This document shows positions 11,513 to 20,840 of a stretch of 64,000 nt of DNA, one piece after another. The position numbers and the translations under genes are program-made. Origin of the DNA: Luteimonas cucumeris (GTDB lineage: Bacteria > Pseudomonadota > Gammaproteobacteria > Xanthomonadales > Xanthomonadaceae); NCBI RefSeq assembly GCF_007830035.1, contig NZ_VLKN01000006.1, forward strand, positions 62,001-126,000, written 5' to 3'. Positions within the stretch are counted from its first letter, which is position 1; each line of letters starts with the position of its first letter. The notes under the pieces were generated by a model. The model ran no database searches and was not told where the DNA came from. It was given only the letters and a program-made list of their open reading frames with translations.

Positions 11513-14125
11513 ATGAACACCGAATACCGCAAGCCACTCCCGGGCACCGCGCTCGACTATTTCGACGCACGTGCCGCCGTCGAGGCGATCGCACCCGGCG
11601 CTTACGCCGCGTTGCCCTACACCTCGCGCGTGCATGCGGAGAACCTGGTGCGGCGTGCCGAACCGGCCATGCTCGCCGCCTACCTGGCGCAGCTGATCGA
11701 ACGCCGCAGTGATCTCGATTTCCCGTGGTTCCCGGCGCGGGTGGTGTGCCACGACATCCTCGGCCAGACCGCGCTGGTCGACCTGGCCGGTTTGCGCGAC
11801 GCGATCGCCGAGCGCGGCGGCGATCCTTCGCAGATCAATCCGGTGGTGCCGACGCAGCTGATCGTCGATCACTCCCTCGCGGTGGAGGCTCCGGGTTTCG
11901 ACAAGGCAGCGTTCGCGAAGAACCGCGCGATCGAGGACCGCCGCAACGAGGACCGCTTCCACTTCATCAACTGGACGAAGAAGGCGTTCAAGAACGTCGA
12001 CGTGATTCCGCCGGGCAACGGGATCATGCATCAGATCAACCTGGAGCGGATGTCGCCGGTGGTGCACGCGCGCGACGGAGTGGCATTCCCGGACACGCTG
12101 GTCGGCACCGACAGCCATACCCCGCACGTCGATGCGTTGGGCGTGATCGCGGTCGGTGTCGGCGGCCTGGAAGCCGAAAGCGTGATGCTCGGCCGCGCGT
12201 CGTGGATGCGCCTGCCGGAGATCGTAGGCGTCGAGCTCACCGGCAAGCCGCAACCGGGCATCACCGCCACCGACATCGTGCTGGCCCTGACCGAATTCCT
12301 GCGCCAGTCGAAGGTCGTCGGCGCGTACCTGGAATTCCGCGGCGAGGGCGCCTCGGCACTCACGCTGGGCGATCGCGCGACGATCTCCAACATGGCGCCG
12401 GAATACGGGGCGACGGCGGCGATGTTCTTCATCGACGACAAGACCATCGACTACCTGCGCCTGACCGGCCGCGAGGACGAGCAGGTCAGGCTGGTGGAAA
12501 CCTACGCGAAGCAGGCTGGCCTGTGGGCCGATGCGCTGGCGGATGCGCAGTACGAGCGCACGCTGACCTTCGACCTGTCCAGCGTGGTGCGCAACATGGC
12601 CGGGCCGTCCAATCCGCACAAGCGCCTGCCGACCTCCGCGCTGGCCGAGCGCGGCATCGCCGGCAACCTCGAGGCGGCGCGCGCGCAGGAAGCGCAGGGC
12701 CTGATGCCCGACGGCGCCGTGATCATCGCGGCGATCACCAGTTGCACCAACACCAGCAATCCGCGCAATGTCATCGCCGCCGGCCTGCTGGCGCGCAATG
12801 CCAACGCGCGAGGGCTGACCCGCAAGCCGTGGGTGAAGACCTCGCTCGCGCCCGGTTCCAAGGCCGTGCAGCTGTATCTGGAGGACGCGGCGTTGCTGCC
12901 GGAACTGGAGCAGCTCGGCTTCGGCATCGTCGGTTTCGCCTGCACCACCTGCAACGGCATGAGTGGCGCGCTCGATCCGGCGATCCAGAAGGAAGTGATC
13001 GAACGCGATCTGTACGCCACCGCCGTGTTGTCGGGCAACCGCAACTTCGACGGCCGCATCCATCCTTACGCCAAGCAGGCGTTCCTCGCCTCGCCGCCGC
13101 TGGTGGTGGCGTATGCGATCGCCGGCACCGTGCGCTTCGACATCGAGAAGGACGTGCTCGGCACCGATGCACAGGGCAATGCGGTCAGGCTGAAGGATCT
13201 CTGGCCGTCCGACGAGGAGATCGATGCGATCGTCGCCGCCAGCGTCAAGCCCGAGCAGTTCCGCCAGGTCTACGAGCCCATGTTCAGGCTCAGCGTCGAA
13301 CACGGCGAGAAGGTCAGCCCGCTGTACGACTGGCGTCCGCAGAGCACCTACATCCGCCGCCCGCCGTACTGGGAAGGCGCGCTGGCGGGCGAACGCAAAC
13401 TCAGCGGCATGCGCCCGCTGGCGGTGCTCGGCGACAACATCACCACCGACCACCTGTCGCCGTCGAACGCGATCATGCTGGCCAGCGCTGCTGGCGAGTA
13501 CCTGGCAAAGATGGGCCTGCCGGAAGAGGACTTCAATTCGTACGCGACCCACCGCGGCGATCACCTCACCGCGCAGCGTGCCACTTTCGCCAACCCGAAG
13601 CTGCTCAACGAGATGGTGCGCGACGACGTCGGCAACGTACGACAGGGCTCGCTGGCACGGATCGAGCCCGAAGGTCAGGTGACGCGCATGTGGGAGGCGA
13701 TCGAAACCTACATGGCACGCCAGCAGCCGCTGATCATCATCGCCGGCGCCGATTACGGCCAGGGCTCCTCGCGCGACTGGGCCGCCAAGGGCGTGCGCCT
13801 GGCCGGCGTGGAAGCGATAGCGGCCGAAGGTTTCGAGCGCATCCACCGCACCAACCTGATCGGAATGGGCGTGTTGCCGCTGGAGTTCCAGCCGGGGACC
13901 GACCGCAACACGCTGGCCATCGACGGCACCGAAACCTACGACGTGACCGGCGCACGCACGCCGCGCGCCACGCTGACGCTGGTGATCCACCGTCGCAACG
14001 GCGAACGCATGGACGTGCCGGTGACCTGCCGCCTCGATACTGCCGAAGAGGTATCGATCTACGAAGCCGGCGGCGTGCTGCAGCGGTTCGCCAACGATTT
14101 CCTGGAAGCCGTCCAGGCGGCATGA
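11513..14125 (+). CDS. acnD: Fe/S-dependent 2-methylcitrate dehydratase (AcnD)
   Basis: The 870-residue aconitase-family protein starts MNTEYRKPLPGTALDYFDAR, the AcnD type of N terminus. Cluster-ligand motifs are ITSCTNTSNPRNVIAAGLLA and FACTTCNGMSG. The C-terminal swivel domain has ADYGQGSSRDWAAKG. AcnD dehydrates 2-methylcitrate, and with PrpF replaces or backs up PrpD in the methylcitrate cycle. The ATG at 13 bases into the 11.5 kb region (11513) was preferred because residues before it are not conserved-looking. prpF follows after a REP-like palindrome. The prpF partnership makes AcnD much more likely than AcnA. Confidence 0.94.
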   Translation: MNTEYRKPLPGTALDYFDARAAVEAIAPGAYAALPYTSRVHAENLVRRAEPAMLAAYLAQLIERRSDLDFPWFPARVVCHDILGQTALVDLAGLRDAIAERGGDPSQINPVVPTQLIVDHSLAVEAPGFDKAAFAKNRAIEDRRNEDRFHFINWTKKAFKNVDVIPPGNGIMHQINLERMSPVVHARDGVAFPDTLVGTDSHTPHVDALGVIAVGVGGLEAESVMLGRASWMRLPEIVGVELTGKPQPGITATDIVLALTEFLRQSKVVGAYLEFRGEGASALTLGDRATISNMAPEYGATAAMFFIDDKTIDYLRLTGREDEQVRLVETYAKQAGLWADALADAQYERTLTFDLSSVVRNMAGPSNPHKRLPTSALAERGIAGNLEAARAQEAQGLMPDGAVIIAAITSCTNTSNPRNVIAAGLLARNANARGLTRKPWVKTSLAPGSKAVQLYLEDAALLPELEQLGFGIVGFACTTCNGMSGALDPAIQKEVIERDLYATAVLSGNRNFDGRIHPYAKQAFLASPPLVVAYAIAGTVRFDIEKDVLGTDAQGNAVRLKDLWPSDEEIDAIVAASVKPEQFRQVYEPMFRLSVEHGEKVSPLYDWRPQSTYIRRPPYWEGALAGERKLSGMRPLAVLGDNITTDHLSPSNAIMLASAAGEYLAKMGLPEEDFNSYATHRGDHLTAQRATFANPKLLNEMVRDDVGNVRQGSLARIEPEGQVTRMWEAIETYMARQQPLIIIAGADYGQGSSRDWAAKGVRLAGVEAIAAEGFERIHRTNLIGMGVLPLEFQPGTDRNTLAIDGTETYDVTGARTPRATLTLVIHRRNGERMDVPVTCRLDTAEEVSIYEAGGVLQRFANDFLEAVQAA

Positions 14126-14130
14126 ATCAT

Positions 14131-14200
14131 GTCATCCCGAACGTGGTGAGGGATCTGGTTTAGTACAAGAAAATCAGATCCCCACATGGTCCGGATGACA
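14131..14200. repeat. REP-like inverted repeat, gtcatcccgaac family
   Basis: GTCATCCCGAACGTGGTGAG and a following GGATCTG pair imperfectly with CAGATCCCCACATGGTCCGGATGAC, forming a long hairpin between acnD and prpF. The same family occurs at 52868. It may stabilise or attenuate the acnD-prpF message. Confidence 0.75.
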
Positions 14201-14229
14201 TTTCTGACCATCCACTCAACGAGCTAGTC

Positions 14230-15417
14230 ATGACCCACGCACCGCAGCTCCGCATTCCCGCCACCTACATGCGCGGCGGTACCAGCAAGGGCGTGTTCTT
14301 CCGCCTGCAGGACCTGCCGCAAGCCGCGCAGGTCGCCGGGCCGGCGCGCGATGCGCTGCTGATGCGTGTGATCGGCTCTCCCGATCCGTACGGCAAGCAC
14401 ACCGACGGCATGGGCGGAGCCACGTCGAGCACCAGCAAGTGCGTGATCATCTCCGAGGCCTCGATGCCGGACCACGACGTCGACTACCTCTACGGCCAGG
14501 TGTCGATCGACACCGCGTTTGTCGACTGGAGCGGCAACTGCGGCAACCTGTCCTCGGCAGTCGGACCGTTCGCGATCGCCAATGGCCTGGTCGATCCCGC
14601 TCGCGTACCGGAGAACGGTATCGCCTCCGTGCGCATCTGGCAGGCCAACATCGGCAAGACGATCATCGCGCACGTACCGATCAGCAACGGCCAGGTTCAG
14701 GAAACCGGAGATTTCGAACTCGACGGCGTGACCTTCCCGGCAGCGGAGATCCAGCTGGAATTCCTCGATCCGGCCGACGAAGGCGAGGGCGGTGGCGCCA
14801 TGTTCCCGACCGGCAACCTGGTCGACGATCTCGTCGTGCCGGGGGTGGGCACGTTCAAGGCCACGATGATCAATGCCGGCATTCCGACCATCTTCCTCGG
14901 CGCCGCCGATCTGGGTTACACCGGAACCGAACTGCAGGGCGCGATCAACGAAGACAAGGCCGCGCTGGCGAAATTCGAAGCGATCCGTGCGCACGGCGCC
15001 GTGCGCATGGGCCTGATCGCCAGTGTCGAGCAGGCCGCCGCGCGTCAGCACACGCCCAAGGTCGCCTTCGTCGCACCGGCGGCGGGCTACACCTCATCCA
15101 GTGGCAAGCGCATCGCCGCCGCCGACATCGACCTGCTGGCACGCGCGCTGTCGATGAGCAAGCTGCACCACGCGATGATGGGCACGGCTGCGGTCGCCAT
15201 CGGCACGGCCGCTTCGATCCCGGGCACATTGGTCAATCGGGCCGCGGGCGGCGGCGAGCGTGAAGCGGTGCGCTTCGGCCATCCTTCCGGCACCCTGCGC
15301 GTCGGCGCGCGGGCGCTCCAGGTCGATGGCGAGTGGACCGTCACCAAGGCCGTGATGAGCCGCAGCGCGCGCGTGCTGATGGAAGGCTGGGTGCGCGTTC
15401 CGGCCGATACGTTGTAG
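14230..15417 (+). CDS. prpF: 2-methylaconitate cis-trans isomerase
   Basis: The 395-residue protein matches PrpF length. It starts with QLRIPATYMRGGTSKGVFFR, the PrpF signature, and has a second-half mirror typical of the diaminopimelate-epimerase fold (DWSGNCGNLSSAVGPFAI). PrpF isomerises the trans/cis forms of 2-methylaconitate made by AcnD so that aconitase-type enzymes can hydrate it. It is 104 bases downstream of acnD, with the REP-like hairpin in the gap, and is most likely in the same transcript. Confidence 0.95.
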   Translation: MTHAPQLRIPATYMRGGTSKGVFFRLQDLPQAAQVAGPARDALLMRVIGSPDPYGKHTDGMGGATSSTSKCVIISEASMPDHDVDYLYGQVSIDTAFVDWSGNCGNLSSAVGPFAIANGLVDPARVPENGIASVRIWQANIGKTIIAHVPISNGQVQETGDFELDGVTFPAAEIQLEFLDPADEGEGGGAMFPTGNLVDDLVVPGVGTFKATMINAGIPTIFLGAADLGYTGTELQGAINEDKAALAKFEAIRAHGAVRMGLIASVEQAAARQHTPKVAFVAPAAGYTSSSGKRIAAADIDLLARALSMSKLHHAMMGTAAVAIGTAASIPGTLVNRAAGGGEREAVRFGHPSGTLRVGARALQVDGEWTVTKAVMSRSARVLMEGWVRVPADTL

Positions 15418-15458
15418 GCGGGTCCGCGTCGCAACGTCAATCAATGCGTAGCGACGAT

Positions 15459-15476
15459 GGCGGGCCCGGGCCCGCC
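15459..15476. terminator. Palindrome between convergent prpF and dioxygenase genes
   Basis: GGCGGGCCCGGGCCCGCC is a perfect 18-base palindrome placed between two convergent stop codons. It could act as a bidirectional stop, but it lacks T tracts. Confidence 0.4.
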
Positions 15477-15484
15477 TGCGCACG

Positions 15485-16276
15485 TCAATCGAACGCGAAG
15501 GCGTCCAGTGCCAGCGATCCGAATTCGTGCGAACGATGCAGCGTGCGCACGCCCGGCGTCGCGCCTGAGGCGCCGAGCGCTACGAACAGCGGCATCAGGT
15601 GCTCGACCGTCGGATGGGCATGGGCCGCGTGCGGCGCGCGCTGCCGCCAGTCGAGCAGGGCGGTCCAGTCGCGTGTCGACAGCATTGCGTGCATCCACTC
15701 GCTGAATTCATGCGCCCATGGCGCCAGCGCTGCACCCTTGTGACGCCAGTCGAGGTCGCCCAGGTTATGGATGAAGCCGCCGGAGCCGATCACCAGTACG
15801 CCCTGTTCACGCAGTGGCGCCAGGGCCTGGCCGACGGCGTAGTGTTGCGCGGCCGTGCCGTGCGGCATCACCGACAACGACACCACCGGGATGTCGGCCA
15901 GCGGATACATGCGCCGCAGCGGTACCCAGACGCCGTGGTCGATGCCGAGGTCGTTGCGCACCGCGGGTGAGAGGCCGTCATCGGCCAGACGCCGCGCGAT
16001 CTGTCCCGCCAGGTCTGGATCGCCCGGGGCCGGATAGCGGATCTGGTACAGCGGTGCCGGGAAACCGCTGAAATCGTGGATCGTATGTGGCCACGCATGG
16101 CCGCCGAGCGTCGGCTGGTCGGCCGTGAAGTGCGCCGACGCCACGAGGATTGCCTTGGGGCGCGGCAACTGCGTGCCGAGGCCATCGAGGAAGCGCCCGG
16201 CGGCGCTGTCCTCCAGCGCCAGCATCGGCGAGCCGTGCGACAGGAACAGGCTGGGGAGGCGCGTTGGGGTGTCCAT
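15485..16276 (-). CDS. DODA-type extradiol aromatic ring-opening dioxygenase (YgiD-like)
   Basis: The 263-residue protein starts MDTPTRLPSLFLSHGSPMLA. Candidate metal-site regions are LFLSHGSP, LVASAHFTAD and GIDHGVWVPLRRMYP, with a late IGSGGFIHNLGDLDWR. This set is typical of the 4,5-DOPA dioxygenase/YgiD family of class III ring-cleaving enzymes. The substrate is uncertain; the E. coli relative acts on DOPA in vitro. It is convergent with prpF and divergent from prpD, and a link to propionate metabolism is not supported. The ATG at 16276 gives the family N terminus. Confidence 0.9.
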   Translation of the reverse strand: MDTPTRLPSLFLSHGSPMLALEDSAAGRFLDGLGTQLPRPKAILVASAHFTADQPTLGGHAWPHTIHDFSGFPAPLYQIRYPAPGDPDLAGQIARRLADDGLSPAVRNDLGIDHGVWVPLRRMYPLADIPVVSLSVMPHGTAAQHYAVGQALAPLREQGVLVIGSGGFIHNLGDLDWRHKGAALAPWAHEFSEWMHAMLSTRDWTALLDWRQRAPHAAHAHPTVEHLMPLFVALGASGATPGVRTLHRSHEFGSLALDAFAFD

Positions 16277-16479
16277 GGCGCAAGGATGGTTTTCCTGGGC
16301 CGGTTTCCAAGCGGCACGCGCACTCCGAAGTGTTGCACGGGTGTCGGCAATGATGGGAGATCTGCTCGGAATTGCGGCCTCAGGCCGGGCGCCGGCCACT
16401 GTGCCTGTTAATGGCTGCCACGCCATCACGACGTCACGCTTTGCAGAATGACCGTTCCTCCCGTGCGCAGGCACCCGCC

Positions 16480-17919
16480 ATGGCCGATTTGGACCTTCGT
16501 TCCGCCGTCCGCCCCGACCCCGATCCGCCGATGGTGGACATCGCCGACTACGTCATCGACTACCGGATCGAATCGCAGGAGGCCTATGACACCGCGCGCC
16601 ACATGCTGCTGGACTCGCTGGCCTGCGCGATGCTGGCGATGAAGTTTCCCGATTGCGTCAAGCACCTCGGCCCGCTGGTCCCGGGCGGCGAGCTTCCCGG
16701 CGGTGCGACCGTGCCAGGCACCACGTTCGAACTCGACCCGGCACAGGCCGCGTTCAACATCGGCACGCTGGTGCGCTGGCTGGACTTCAACGACACCTGG
16801 CTGGCGGCGGAGTGGGGCCATCCATCCGACAACCTCGGCGCCATCCTCGCCGTCGCCGACTATCTGGCGCGCAAGGAAGGCAGGACCATCACCGTGCGCG
16901 ACGTGCTCGGCTGGACAATCAAGGCGCACGAGGTCCAGGGCGTGTACGCGCTGCAGAATTCGTTCAACCGGGTCGGCCTCGACCATGTGATCCTGGTACG
17001 CCTTGCCTCGACCGCGGTTGCCACGGCCATGCTCGGCGGCGGCAAGGACGAGGTGATTACCGCCGTGTCGCATTCGTGGATCGACAACGGCGCATTGCGC
17101 ACCTACCGCCACGCTCCCAACACCGGTCCCCGCAAGAGCTGGGCCGCCGGCGACGCCTGCCGCCGCGCCGTGATCCATGCACTGAACGCGGTCCACAAGA
17201 AGGTGGTCGGCTACCCGAGCGTGCTGTCGGCCAGCACCTGGGGCTTCTACGATGTGGCGTTCAAGGGCAGGCCGTTCGCGTTCGAGCGCCCGTTCGGCAG
17301 CTATGTGATGGAGAACGTGCTGTTCAAGATCAGCTATCCGGCCGAGTTCCATGCCCAGACCGCGGTCGAATGCGCGATGCGGTTGCACGGCCAGGTCCGG
17401 GACCGCATCGGTGAGGTCGACAGGATACTGATCGAGACCCAGGAGGCCGGCATCCGCATCATCGACAAGACCGGCCCGCTGGCCAACTACGCCGACCGCG
17501 ACCATTGCCTCCAGTACATGGTCGCCGTGCCGCTGATCTTCGGTCGCCTGACCGCCGCGGACTACGGCGACGAGGTCGCCGCCGATCCCCGTATCGACGC
17601 CCTGCGCGGGAAAATGGCCGTGGTCGAGAATCCGCGGTTCACACAGGACTACTTCGACCAGGACAAGCGCTATATCGGCAACGCGGTGCAGGTGTTCTTC
17701 ATGGACGGCAGCAGCACCGGCAAGGAGTCGATCGACTACCCGATCGGCCACCGCAGACGCCGTGCCGAAGGCATCCCCATACTGATGGCGAAATGCGATG
17801 CCGCCATGCGTGCCCACCTGCCGGTCGGGCAGGCCGACCGCCTGATGGCCTTGACGCGGACGCCAGAGGCGTTAGAGTCGCTGCCAGTCCAGGAATTCAT
17901 GAACCTGTACCGGGTCTAG
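16480..17919 (+). CDS. prpD: 2-methylcitrate dehydratase (PrpD)
   Basis: The 479-residue MmgE/PrpD-family protein matches PrpD length (about 483). Hallmarks are VDIADYVIDYRIESQEAYDT, the segment RWLDFNDTWLAAEWGHPSDN with the D-T and H-P-S-D residues near the active site, and KSWAAGDACRRAV. PrpD dehydrates 2-methylcitrate to 2-methylaconitate without an Fe-S cluster. AcnD and PrpF of the alternative route are encoded 2 kb upstream, so the organism has both. The ATG at 16480 was chosen because upstream residues are not conserved in the family. Confidence 0.93.
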   Translation: MADLDLRSAVRPDPDPPMVDIADYVIDYRIESQEAYDTARHMLLDSLACAMLAMKFPDCVKHLGPLVPGGELPGGATVPGTTFELDPAQAAFNIGTLVRWLDFNDTWLAAEWGHPSDNLGAILAVADYLARKEGRTITVRDVLGWTIKAHEVQGVYALQNSFNRVGLDHVILVRLASTAVATAMLGGGKDEVITAVSHSWIDNGALRTYRHAPNTGPRKSWAAGDACRRAVIHALNAVHKKVVGYPSVLSASTWGFYDVAFKGRPFAFERPFGSYVMENVLFKISYPAEFHAQTAVECAMRLHGQVRDRIGEVDRILIETQEAGIRIIDKTGPLANYADRDHCLQYMVAVPLIFGRLTAADYGDEVAADPRIDALRGKMAVVENPRFTQDYFDQDKRYIGNAVQVFFMDGSSTGKESIDYPIGHRRRRAEGIPILMAKCDAAMRAHLPVGQADRLMALTRTPEALESLPVQEFMNLYRV

Positions 17920-18085
17920 GTCCCGAGACCCGAAGTTGGAACCACTTCAACTGTTATGCTATTGTTAACACGGCTTTCACACATCCGGTACTACTCTGGA
18001 CGGGATGGCGTGCGGAACGGCCGTCTAAAACCAATAACCACGCAAGACCGGAATACCGCTTTTTTACCTGATCAAGGAGCTGAAC

Positions 18086-19093
18086 ATGAACAAGAAACTC
18101 CTCTGTGCTGCGCTGTTGGGCGGGCTGTGCGTGGCGCAGGCCGCTTCCGCGCAGGAGTTTGATGACCGCTGGTATGTCGCAGGCTCGACTGGCGTCAACT
18201 TCCAGGACAGCGACCGCAACACCGAAGACGCGATCTTCGGCACCATCGGCTTCGGCAAGTTCTTCACCCCGAACTGGTCGGTCGACTTCGAACTGAACTA
18301 CCAGAACCCGGACAAGACCGAGAACCCGCACCTGTGGTGGAGCCAGTACGGCGCCTCGGCCGATGCGCGCTATCACTTCCGCAATGCCGACCGCACCTGG
18401 TGGCCCTACATCCGCATGGGTCTCGGCCTGCAGCGGCATGAGGAAGAGTTCGTGCGCGATCCGGCGCTCGGCCCGAATCCGGCCCAGCACGAAGACAACA
18501 ACATCGCCGCCAACCTCGGCGCCGGTCTGCAGTTCGACTTCGGCCGCACCGATCTGCGTACCGAAATCGGTACCCGCATCGACTTCGACGACGTGCAGGC
18601 CCGTCCGGCCAACGAGCAGGAAGACTACTTCACCGACCTGCTGGCTTCGGTCGGCCTGACCGTGGCCCTCGGCCCGGAGCCGGTTGCCCCGGCACCGCCG
18701 CCGCCGCCGCCGCCGGCTCCGGAACCGGAAGCTCCGGCTCCGATCACGATCGACCTGAAGGGCGTCAACTTCGACTTCGACAAGTCGGTGCTGCGTCCTG
18801 ACGCGGTCGCGATCCTGAGCGAAGTGACCGAGATCCTGAAGCGTTACCCCGACCTGCGTGTCGAAGTCGCCGGCCACACCGATCTGTGCGGTCCCGACGA
18901 CTACAACCAGAAGCTGTCGGAGCGTCGTGCCCAGGCTGTGTACGACTACCTGACCAGCAATGCGATCGATGCCGGTCGTCTGGTGGGTCCGGTCGGTTAC
19001 GGCGAGAGCCGTCCGCTCGAGCCGACTCCGCAGACCATGCCGCAGTGCAAGTCGGAAACGAACCGCCGTACCGAGCTGAACGTCCAGAACTGA
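18086..19093 (+). CDS. OmpA-family outer membrane protein
   Basis: The 335-residue precursor starts MNKKLLCAALLGGLCVAQAA with cleavage likely after ASA. A beta-barrel of about 170 residues follows (FDDRWYVAGSTGVNFQDS onward, with alternating aromatic strands). A Pro-rich linker (PAPPPPPPPAPEPEAPAP) leads to a C-terminal OmpA/MotB domain from about residue 230. That domain has FDFDKSVLRPDAVAIL and VEVAGHTDLCGPDDYNQKLS, the peptidoglycan-binding motifs. It anchors the outer membrane to the cell wall. A good AAGGAG ribosome site precedes the ATG, and a strong terminator follows. It is probably a single, highly expressed gene. Confidence 0.95.
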   Translation: MNKKLLCAALLGGLCVAQAASAQEFDDRWYVAGSTGVNFQDSDRNTEDAIFGTIGFGKFFTPNWSVDFELNYQNPDKTENPHLWWSQYGASADARYHFRNADRTWWPYIRMGLGLQRHEEEFVRDPALGPNPAQHEDNNIAANLGAGLQFDFGRTDLRTEIGTRIDFDDVQARPANEQEDYFTDLLASVGLTVALGPEPVAPAPPPPPPPAPEPEAPAPITIDLKGVNFDFDKSVLRPDAVAILSEVTEILKRYPDLRVEVAGHTDLCGPDDYNQKLSERRAQAVYDYLTSNAIDAGRLVGPVGYGESRPLEPTPQTMPQCKSETNRRTELNVQN

Positions 19094-19118
19094 TCGGACG
19101 CAAGCTCAAGCAGTACCC

Positions 19119-19150
19119 GAAGCCCGGCCTAGTGCCGGGCTTCGTCTTTT
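19119..19150 (+). terminator. Rho-independent terminator of the OmpA-family gene
   Basis: CGAAGCCCGGC (19119-19129) pairs perfectly with GCCGGGCTTCG (19134-19144), followed by TCTTTT. It lies 25 bases after the stop codon. Confidence 0.9.
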
Positions 19151-19417
19151 AGCGCTCCACCATCCGTGGCGACGATCATGCGTTCGATCGGTCAAGCGCC
19201 GCCCGGCTGTCGCCCGGCGCTGCAATGGGCGTGTGCGGTCCGGTCATTGGACAGTGCTGCCGATGAGTCGGTGACCCAGCCAACCGCAAGCCCTATTCAT
19301 CACGGCGTCCGCTCCGTTGCTGCTAAACCGGACATCGCGCACAACGCGGGGAACCGCGCTTGTCGCGATTGTGAGTACGACCTAAACTCGCAGGATTCGC
19401 CAAGCGGGAACAATCAC
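19151..19417. other. Intergenic region without a recognised gene
   Basis: Together with the terminator this makes a gap of over 300 bases before the next gene. One frame stays open across it, but the translated residues are not protein-like, and the next gene has a clear signal peptide start at 19418. It probably holds the promoter of that gene. Confidence 0.55.
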
Positions 19418-19921
19418 ATGCGCAAACTGTCGATCGCCTCATTGCTGCTGCTGGCGTGCGGAGTTGCGCAGGCGCAAAACCCCGATTGCGCCGCCATTCG
19501 CGCCCCGCAGGCCATGCCGTTGCGCCCGACGGTGCTGGCGCCGATCTCGTCGGAACTGTTCGCGACCCGTTCGCAGCTGGGCGCGCCGAGCGGCGTGCTG
19601 GCGCAGGCCTACGACGAAACGATGTCGGTCGACGTGGTATTGCTGCGCCTACGGGTGCAGGGCTGCAACGTGGCCAACGCGACGCCGGCGCCGAGCGCGC
19701 TCGATCCGAACAACCCCTCGGTCTACAAACCGAAGACGCAGTTCGACAATACGCCTTACCGTTTCAACATGACCCAGAACGGCAAGCGCATGACCGCGGA
19801 CGATTTCGACGCCTGGCTCAAAGCCACCGGTTACAGCGCCGGCCGACGTGCCCAGACCACTCCGCCGCCCGTGGAAGCGCCGAAGGCCAGTCCGGATGGG
19901 GCCGTACAGAAGACGGAATGA
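19418..19921 (+). CDS. Exported hypothetical protein
   Basis: A 167-residue protein with a clear export signal: MRKLSIASLLLLACGVAQAQ. Cleavage after AQA by signal peptidase I fits well. LLAC could also be read as a lipobox, so a lipoprotein is possible. The mature part has two further Cys residues (residue about 24 and one in VQGCNVANATPAP) that could form a disulphide, and a Pro-rich tail. No family is recognised. The frame is open upstream to 19166, but the ATG at 19418 opens the signal peptide. Confidence 0.75.
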   Translation: MRKLSIASLLLLACGVAQAQNPDCAAIRAPQAMPLRPTVLAPISSELFATRSQLGAPSGVLAQAYDETMSVDVVLLRLRVQGCNVANATPAPSALDPNNPSVYKPKTQFDNTPYRFNMTQNGKRMTADDFDAWLKATGYSAGRRAQTTPPPVEAPKASPDGAVQKTE

Positions 19922-19942
19922 TCGGGTCGTGGCACGCGCGGC

Positions 19943-20725
19943 TCATCCGTTCGTGCTGGCAGGCAAGGGCGTGAATGCACTGACTTCGCGCTGGTAGCGC
20001 CGGTAGTCTTCGCCACGGCTGCGCAGTGCCTGCTGTTCGGCCAATGGAATGCCGCTGACGCCATACAGGAAGAGCAGCATCAGCGCCGGCCCCAGCCAGC
20101 TGAGCCAGGCATGCGGCGAACTCGTCGCCAGCAGCACATAGGCGAACCAGTGCAGCCACTCGAAGAAATAATTCGGATGCCGCGACCATGCCCACAAGCC
20201 ATCGCGGCAGGTCCTGCCGCGATTGCCGGGATCGGCGCGGAACGATGCCAGCTGCGCGTCGGCGAGGCTCTCGCCCGTTACCGCCACGATCCAGACCGCG
20301 ATCGCGGCCAGCACCCAGCCATCGACGACCGTGATCGTGGCGCTGCCTGCCGCCAGGAACGGCAGCGCGAGTACAGCCACCGCCAGGGCGTGTACCTGGA
20401 AAAACAGGAACCACGCGCCGCGACTGTTGCCCCATGTGGCACGCAACACCCGGCAACGCCCATCCTCGTCCTCGTGCAGCACGCGATGCAGCAGGTAGAT
20501 GCACAACCGCGCACCCCAGATGGCGCCACCGATAGCCGTCAGCGTGCGCGGCAACGCCGCTCCTTCGGAGAGCAGGCCGGCAAGCAATGCCGCGACCGCC
20601 ATCAGGCCCGCCCACGCCACGCCGGCATAGCCGAGGTTGCGCGCGCGTATCGAAAACGCGCACATGGCCGTCATGGCCACAGCGCTGATGCCCCAGATCC
20701 ACAGGGCGAGTATCCAGATAGTCAT
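19943..20725 (-). CDS. DUF1295 integral membrane protein (steroid 5-alpha-reductase-like fold)
   Basis: The 260-residue protein has several hydrophobic helices and starts MTIWILALWIWGISAVAMTA. The C-terminal third carries LWAWSRHPNYFFEWLHWFAY, the RHPNYF-E-hallmark of the DUF1295/isoprenylcysteine methyltransferase/sterol-reductase superfamily, and near the end GEDYRRYQREVSAFTP. Members are membrane NADPH-dependent reductases or methyltransferases of lipids; the substrate is unknown here. It is convergent with the exported protein gene and divergent from the pseudouridine synthase gene. Confidence 0.88.
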   Translation of the reverse strand: MTIWILALWIWGISAVAMTAMCAFSIRARNLGYAGVAWAGLMAVAALLAGLLSEGAALPRTLTAIGGAIWGARLCIYLLHRVLHEDEDGRCRVLRATWGNSRGAWFLFFQVHALAVAVLALPFLAAGSATITVVDGWVLAAIAVWIVAVTGESLADAQLASFRADPGNRGRTCRDGLWAWSRHPNYFFEWLHWFAYVLLATSSPHAWLSWLGPALMLLFLYGVSGIPLAEQQALRSRGEDYRRYQREVSAFTPLPASTNG

Positions 20726-20840
20726 CGATATCGATCCAGCGGATGCCGAAATAATCCAGACCGTGCGGTGATGTACCGGTGACGGCTGATTGTGCGAAGA
20801 CTTGTTGTTCCCGCCCGGTGCGAGTGCATGGAGCGTTCGC

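Noticed and set aside
15459-15476. A regulatory operator palindrome between prpF and the dioxygenase
   Set aside because: It lies between two convergent stop codons, not at a promoter. It is more consistent with a transcript end.
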